Shown here: one piece after another, positions 59,774-64,000 of the stretch
How positions within the stretch are numbered: the stretch's first letter is position 1
Layout: every line of letters begins with the position of its first letter
NCBI RefSeq assembly: GCF_011762125.1
Contig: NZ_JAASQN010000010.1
Coordinates: 1-64,000, forward strand
Reading direction: 5' to 3'
DNA length: 64,000 nt
DNA from: Sphingopyxis panaciterrae
Lineage (GTDB): Bacteria; Pseudomonadota; Alphaproteobacteria; Sphingomonadales; Sphingomonadaceae
Made by a program: the position numbers and the translations under genes
The notes under the pieces: model-generated
The model's input: the letters and a program-made list of their open reading frames with translations, nothing else
Told to the model about the DNA's origin: nothing
Database searches by the model: none

Positions 59774-60376
59774 TTCCTGCGCGCGTTCGACGATCTTGCG
59801 GTTGTTGGACACATCGAGCTTGCGCCTGAGTTCGGCGATATGGAACGACACCGTCGGCTGGGCGATCGACAGGCGATAGGAGATTTCCTTGTTGCTTTCC
59901 CCCTGCGCCAGATAGTGCAGGATCGCCATCTGGCGCGACGAGAGCGCGACCGGCGGCTGCTGGAACCGGCCCAGCGCCTCGCCGATGAAGGGCGAGATAT
60001 AGATGTCGCCGGCGAGCGCCGCGTCGCACGCCGCGATGATCTGATCCGACGGATCGGACTTGCTGACGACGGCGCGCGCGCCAAGTTTCAGCGCATAGTC
60101 GATTTCGCCGAGGTTGGTCTCGCCGGTCAGGATGATCACCGTCATGTCGCGCGACCCGACGATTTCGGCGAGGATGTTGATCCCGCGCACGTCGGGCATG
60201 TTGAGGTCGAGGAGGACGAGATCGACCGGCTGTGACTGGACGAAGGCGCCGACGGTGGCGCCGCGATCGAGCGCGCCGACGACGGTGAAACGCTCATGCG
60301 CCGCGAACAGGAGGCGGAGGCCGTTCTGCGTGATCGGATGATCGTCGACGATCAGGATATTGTGCGTCAGACTCAT
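59759..60376 (-). CDS. NarL/FixJ-type response regulator
   Basis: The 205-residue product has a receiver domain (acidic pair in ILIVDDHPI, phospho-Asp in LVLLDLNMP, Thr in VIILTGET, Lys in AVVSKSDPSD) and a LuxR-type helix-turn-helix (LSSRQMAILHYLAQGESNKE, then ISYRLSIAQPTVSFHIAELR). Start ATG 60376. It is convergent with the 7TM-DISM kinase and their 3' ends overlap, an unusual layout for a cognate pair; pairing is likely but not certain. Confidence 0.88.
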   Translation of the reverse strand: MSLTHNILIVDDHPITQNGLRLLFAAHERFTVVGALDRGATVGAFVQSQPVDLVLLDLNMPDVRGINILAEIVGSRDMTVIILTGETNLGEIDYALKLGARAVVSKSDPSDQIIAACDAALAGDIYISPFIGEALGRFQQPPVALSSRQMAILHYLAQGESNKEISYRLSIAQPTVSFHIAELRRKLDVSNNRKIVERAQELNLL

Positions 60377-60488
60377 ATCGGCGTGCGCTGCCCCCCGGTT
60401 GCGACACGGCGGACAATGGATCAGCCCGATCCCATTTTACAACCCGAATAAATCTGGGGTTCCCTTGCCCCGCCAATGCGGTTCGGAC

Positions 60489-61139
60489 TCAGCCTTTCTG
60501 CTGTTCACGCACGATCTCAGCGAGCGGATTCGGCCCCGCTTCGCCCACTTTGACCAGATGGTTGCGATCGCGGTGGAGGAAGGGTTCGCTCTGCCCGCGC
60601 ACCGTCAGCACGGTGTCGGAGACATAGCTCCACGACCCGTCGTCGTGGAAATCGACGGTGATCGTATAGCTGTCGGTGCGGAACGCCTGTTCGAGGAAGG
60701 TCGTCGAGCAGATGCCATATTCGCTGGTGCCGCGCGTCGCCTTCAGCTCCAGCCGCATGTCCCCCGCGGCAGCATGGCCGGCGGCGATCGCGACCTGCCC
60801 GCGCGGGATCGCGACCGTCTGCAGGACCAGCCCGGTGGCGGGCTCCCACAGCCAGTATCCGACCTGATCGTGGAAGGCGATATCCTCTTCGGGGGTGTTG
60901 ACATGGACATGATAACGCAGCCCGTAGAAAAGCTGCGGCCCGTTCGCCTGCGGGTCGATCGGGTGCATTTCGATCCGCTCATAATAGGCGCGCTGTTCGG
61001 GACCGTCGGCCTTGGGATTGATATCGACGCCGCGATGGCCCTCCCAAATCCCCGCGAGCCGGCTGAGCGGCCCGAGATTGGCGAGCGTATCGGGGGCGAC
61101 GTCGTCGGGTTCGGTGAAGATATCGTCCGGAATGTCCAT
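60489..61139 (-). CDS. Nitrobindin-like heme-binding beta-barrel protein
   Basis: The 216-residue product has the FABP/nitrobindin pattern: LSRLAGIWEGHRGVDINPKA at residues 25-45, QLFYGLRYHVHV, HDQVGYWLWEPATGLVLQTV and a late His in FLHRDRNHLVKVG that could be the heme ligand. This family includes nitric-oxide-reactive heme proteins and proteins of unknown role. ATG 61139 follows GGAGACAGC; the frame remains open to 61412 but that overlaps the divergent amidohydrolase promoter. No signal peptide. Confidence 0.75.
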   Translation of the reverse strand: MDIPDDIFTEPDDVAPDTLANLGPLSRLAGIWEGHRGVDINPKADGPEQRAYYERIEMHPIDPQANGPQLFYGLRYHVHVNTPEEDIAFHDQVGYWLWEPATGLVLQTVAIPRGQVAIAAGHAAAGDMRLELKATRGTSEYGICSTTFLEQAFRTDSYTITVDFHDDGSWSYVSDTVLTVRGQSEPFLHRDRNHLVKVGEAGPNPLAEIVREQQKG

Positions 61140-61296
61140 GCTGTCTCCGCGCGCAGATTGTGCCCGGCGCCCGCCATAGCAAATTTGGCGTCGCGCAAAA
61201 GAGCGTGACGCGCGCCACGACAGGAAGCGCTTGTGATTTTTCGAAAATTCGGATGAAATCGCGGGAACCGCAGGCAGGCAGGCAACAGGGAGACGG

Positions 61297-62991
<1,695 letters not shown>

Positions 62992-63070
62992 CCCGGGACG
63001 GAGCGATGGATTTGAATTGCCCGGATGGCGGCTTTGGGATGGGGAGCTGCCACTCGCTCACCCTCACTTC

Positions 63071-63140
63071 GTCATCCCGGACTTGATCCGGGATCCACGG
63101 CGGCGCTGAATAAATGGACCCCGGATCAAGTCGGGGTGAC
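63071..63140. repeat. Intergenic palindromic repeat, family A, copy 4
   Basis: GTCATCCCGGACTTGATCCG on the left and GGATCAAGTCGGGGTGAC on the right form the arms around a shortened, divergent centre. A degraded copy of part of the 22959 element (GGCTTTGGGATGGGGAGC) lies just before it. Confidence 0.8.
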
Positions 63141-63214
63141 GATGATCGAGATGTCCGCGAACAGCCGGGTTCCCGGCATTCCACGGCGCCGCCCAGCCCA
63201 TTGCAACGCCCGGC

Positions 63215-63865
63215 CTAATCCCGGTCATCCCGTTGCCCATATTGCCGGAAGGCGCCGAGAATCCGTTCCATTTCGGCGGGATCGAGCAGCTTCGGGCCGC
63301 CGATCGCGAGCGTACCGCAATAGATCGCCGCCTGTTCCTCGATCTCCTCGGCGATCGCCATCGCGGTCGCGAGGCGGGGGCCGAGCGCGATCAGGCCGTG
63401 GTTCGCCATCAGGCAGGCGAGGCGGCCGTCGAGCGTCTCGACGACACCCGCCGCCAGTTCCTCGCTGCCGAAGGTGGCATAGGGCGCGACGGGGACGCTC
63501 GCGCCGCCGCTGACCGCGACCATATAATGAAGCGGCGGAATCTCGCGGTGCGCGCAGGCGAGGATCGTCGCATGGCGCGCGTGGCAATGAACGATGGCGT
63601 TCGCGTCGGCGCGCCGCCGGTACAGGCCCATATGCATCCGCCACTCGCTCGACGGGCGCGCCGCGCCCGCCGCGACGCTGCCGTCACCGCCGACGAACAC
63701 CATCGCTTCGGGGGTCAGCCGATCGGGGGTCACGCCCGACGGCGTCACGAACATGCCGGCGCCGAAACGGAGCGACAGATTGCCCGACGTCCCGCGATTG
63801 AGCCCGCGTGCATCGAGCGCGCGCATCGCATCGACCAGCTGCTGCCGGGCTTCGTCTTCGGTCAT
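63215..63865 (-). CDS. Class II aldolase, L-fuculose-phosphate-aldolase-like
   Basis: The 216-residue product closely follows FucA: LNRGTSGNLSLRF (phosphate-binding), ITP-like FVTPSGVTPDRLT, catalytic Glu in SSEWRMH, zinc ligands His-x-His in VHCHARH and His in NHGLIA, and APYATFGSEELA. It cleaves or forms a dihydroxyacetone-phosphate-type aldol product. The start (63865) overlaps the upstream gene's stop (ATGA). Substrates other than fuculose-1-phosphate, such as 5-deoxyribulose-1-phosphate, are possible. Confidence 0.85.
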   Translation of the reverse strand: MTEDEARQQLVDAMRALDARGLNRGTSGNLSLRFGAGMFVTPSGVTPDRLTPEAMVFVGGDGSVAAGAARPSSEWRMHMGLYRRRADANAIVHCHARHATILACAHREIPPLHYMVAVSGGASVPVAPYATFGSEELAAGVVETLDGRLACLMANHGLIALGPRLATAMAIAEEIEEQAAIYCGTLAIGGPKLLDPAEMERILGAFRQYGQRDDRD

Positions 63866-64000
63866 CGCGCCTCTTCCCTTACCGGCGTATCGCGCATGAA
63901 CGCGAGCGTCGCATCATAGCTTTCGAGTGTGCCCAGCGTCCCGACCCCGAGCGCGACCTGCGCCGCGGTGGCGACCCCGAAACGCAGCGCGTCGGCGGGA
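63862..64000 (-). CDS. C-terminal end of an unidentified gene, cut by window edge
   Basis: Only the last 45 residues are in the window (beginning PADALRFGVATAAQVALGVG, ending DTPVREEAR). Its stop overlaps the aldolase start by 4 nt (ATGA), so the two are coupled. The DALRFGVATAA pattern resembles the C-terminal helix of PfkB-type sugar kinases, which would suit an aldolase partner, but the fragment is too short to be sure. Confidence 0.6.
   Translation of the reverse strand, partial: PADALRFGVATAAQVALGVGTLGTLESYDATLAFMRDTPVREEAR

Overview
The window looks like a chromosomal segment of a GC-rich, motile, aerobic sphingomonad (Alphaproteobacteria, Sphingomonadales; Sphingopyxis or a close relative is my best guess from gene content and codon use, not from a database match). 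Supporting signs are the two TonB-dependent receptors inside carbohydrate loci, a D-mannonate dehydratase of the type known from Novosphingobium, and families of intergenic palindromes. I found no tRNA, rRNA, IS element, prophage or CRISPR array.

Region 1 (about 0.3-16.6 kb) is a flagellar block. On the minus strand a sigma-54-type promoter precedes flgB-C-D-E-F-G-H-I-J-K-L, followed by motA-motB with its own sigma-28-like promoter and a sigma-54 activator lacking a receiver domain. On the plus strand are flgA, flgM with a flgN-like gene, and a lytic transglycosylase-flhA-fliA operon. Three near-perfect -24/-12 sites and two -35/-10 sigma-28-like sites fit a sigma-54 to FliA/FlgM hierarchy. 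FlgD and FlgE are unusually short, and FlgH has no lipobox cysteine.

Region 2 (16.6-18.6 kb) holds small regulators: a MarR protein, a four-helix membrane protein, a small helical protein, and a LuxR-type DNA-binding protein with a C-terminal membrane anchor.

Region 3 (18.6-28.7 kb) is a polyuronide-utilisation locus: FadR-type regulator, DUF4861 protein, D-mannonate dehydratase, GH105/GH88-like unsaturated uronyl hydrolase, TonB-dependent receptor and two alginate-lyase-fold proteins. It ends at a perfect 32-bp inverted repeat. A two-domain PilZ protein follows.

Region 4 (29.5-51.8 kb) is the most interesting. It encodes a GH31 enzyme with all five residues (K, E, R, W, Y) that mark sulfoquinovosidases, an SsuD-like flavin-dependent monooxygenase translationally coupled to an aldo/keto reductase, two MFS transporters, a YeiH-type putative sulfate/sulfite exporter, a LacI repressor, a second TonB-dependent receptor, and a GlpD / AGPS-like flavoprotein / glycerol-kinase-like operon. 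Together these fit catabolism of sulfoquinovosyl glycerol: hydrolysis to sulfoquinovose plus glycerol, oxygenolytic removal of sulfite to give 6-oxo-glucose, reduction to glucose, export of sulfite, and entry of glycerol through glycerol-3-phosphate. Four related operator-like sequences (TGACANCGYTGTCATAT-like) lie upstream of the isomerase/MFS, aldo/keto reductase, second MFS and exporter genes and define a putative LacI regulon. A PhyH-family dioxygenase and an FMN reductase lie at its left edge.

Region 5 (51.8-64 kb) holds a 1785-residue autotransporter, a 7TM-DISM histidine kinase facing a NarL-type response regulator, a nitrobindin-like protein, a D-aminoacylase-like amidohydrolase lacking part of the usual metal site, a FucA-like class II aldolase, and the 3' end of one more gene cut by the window edge.
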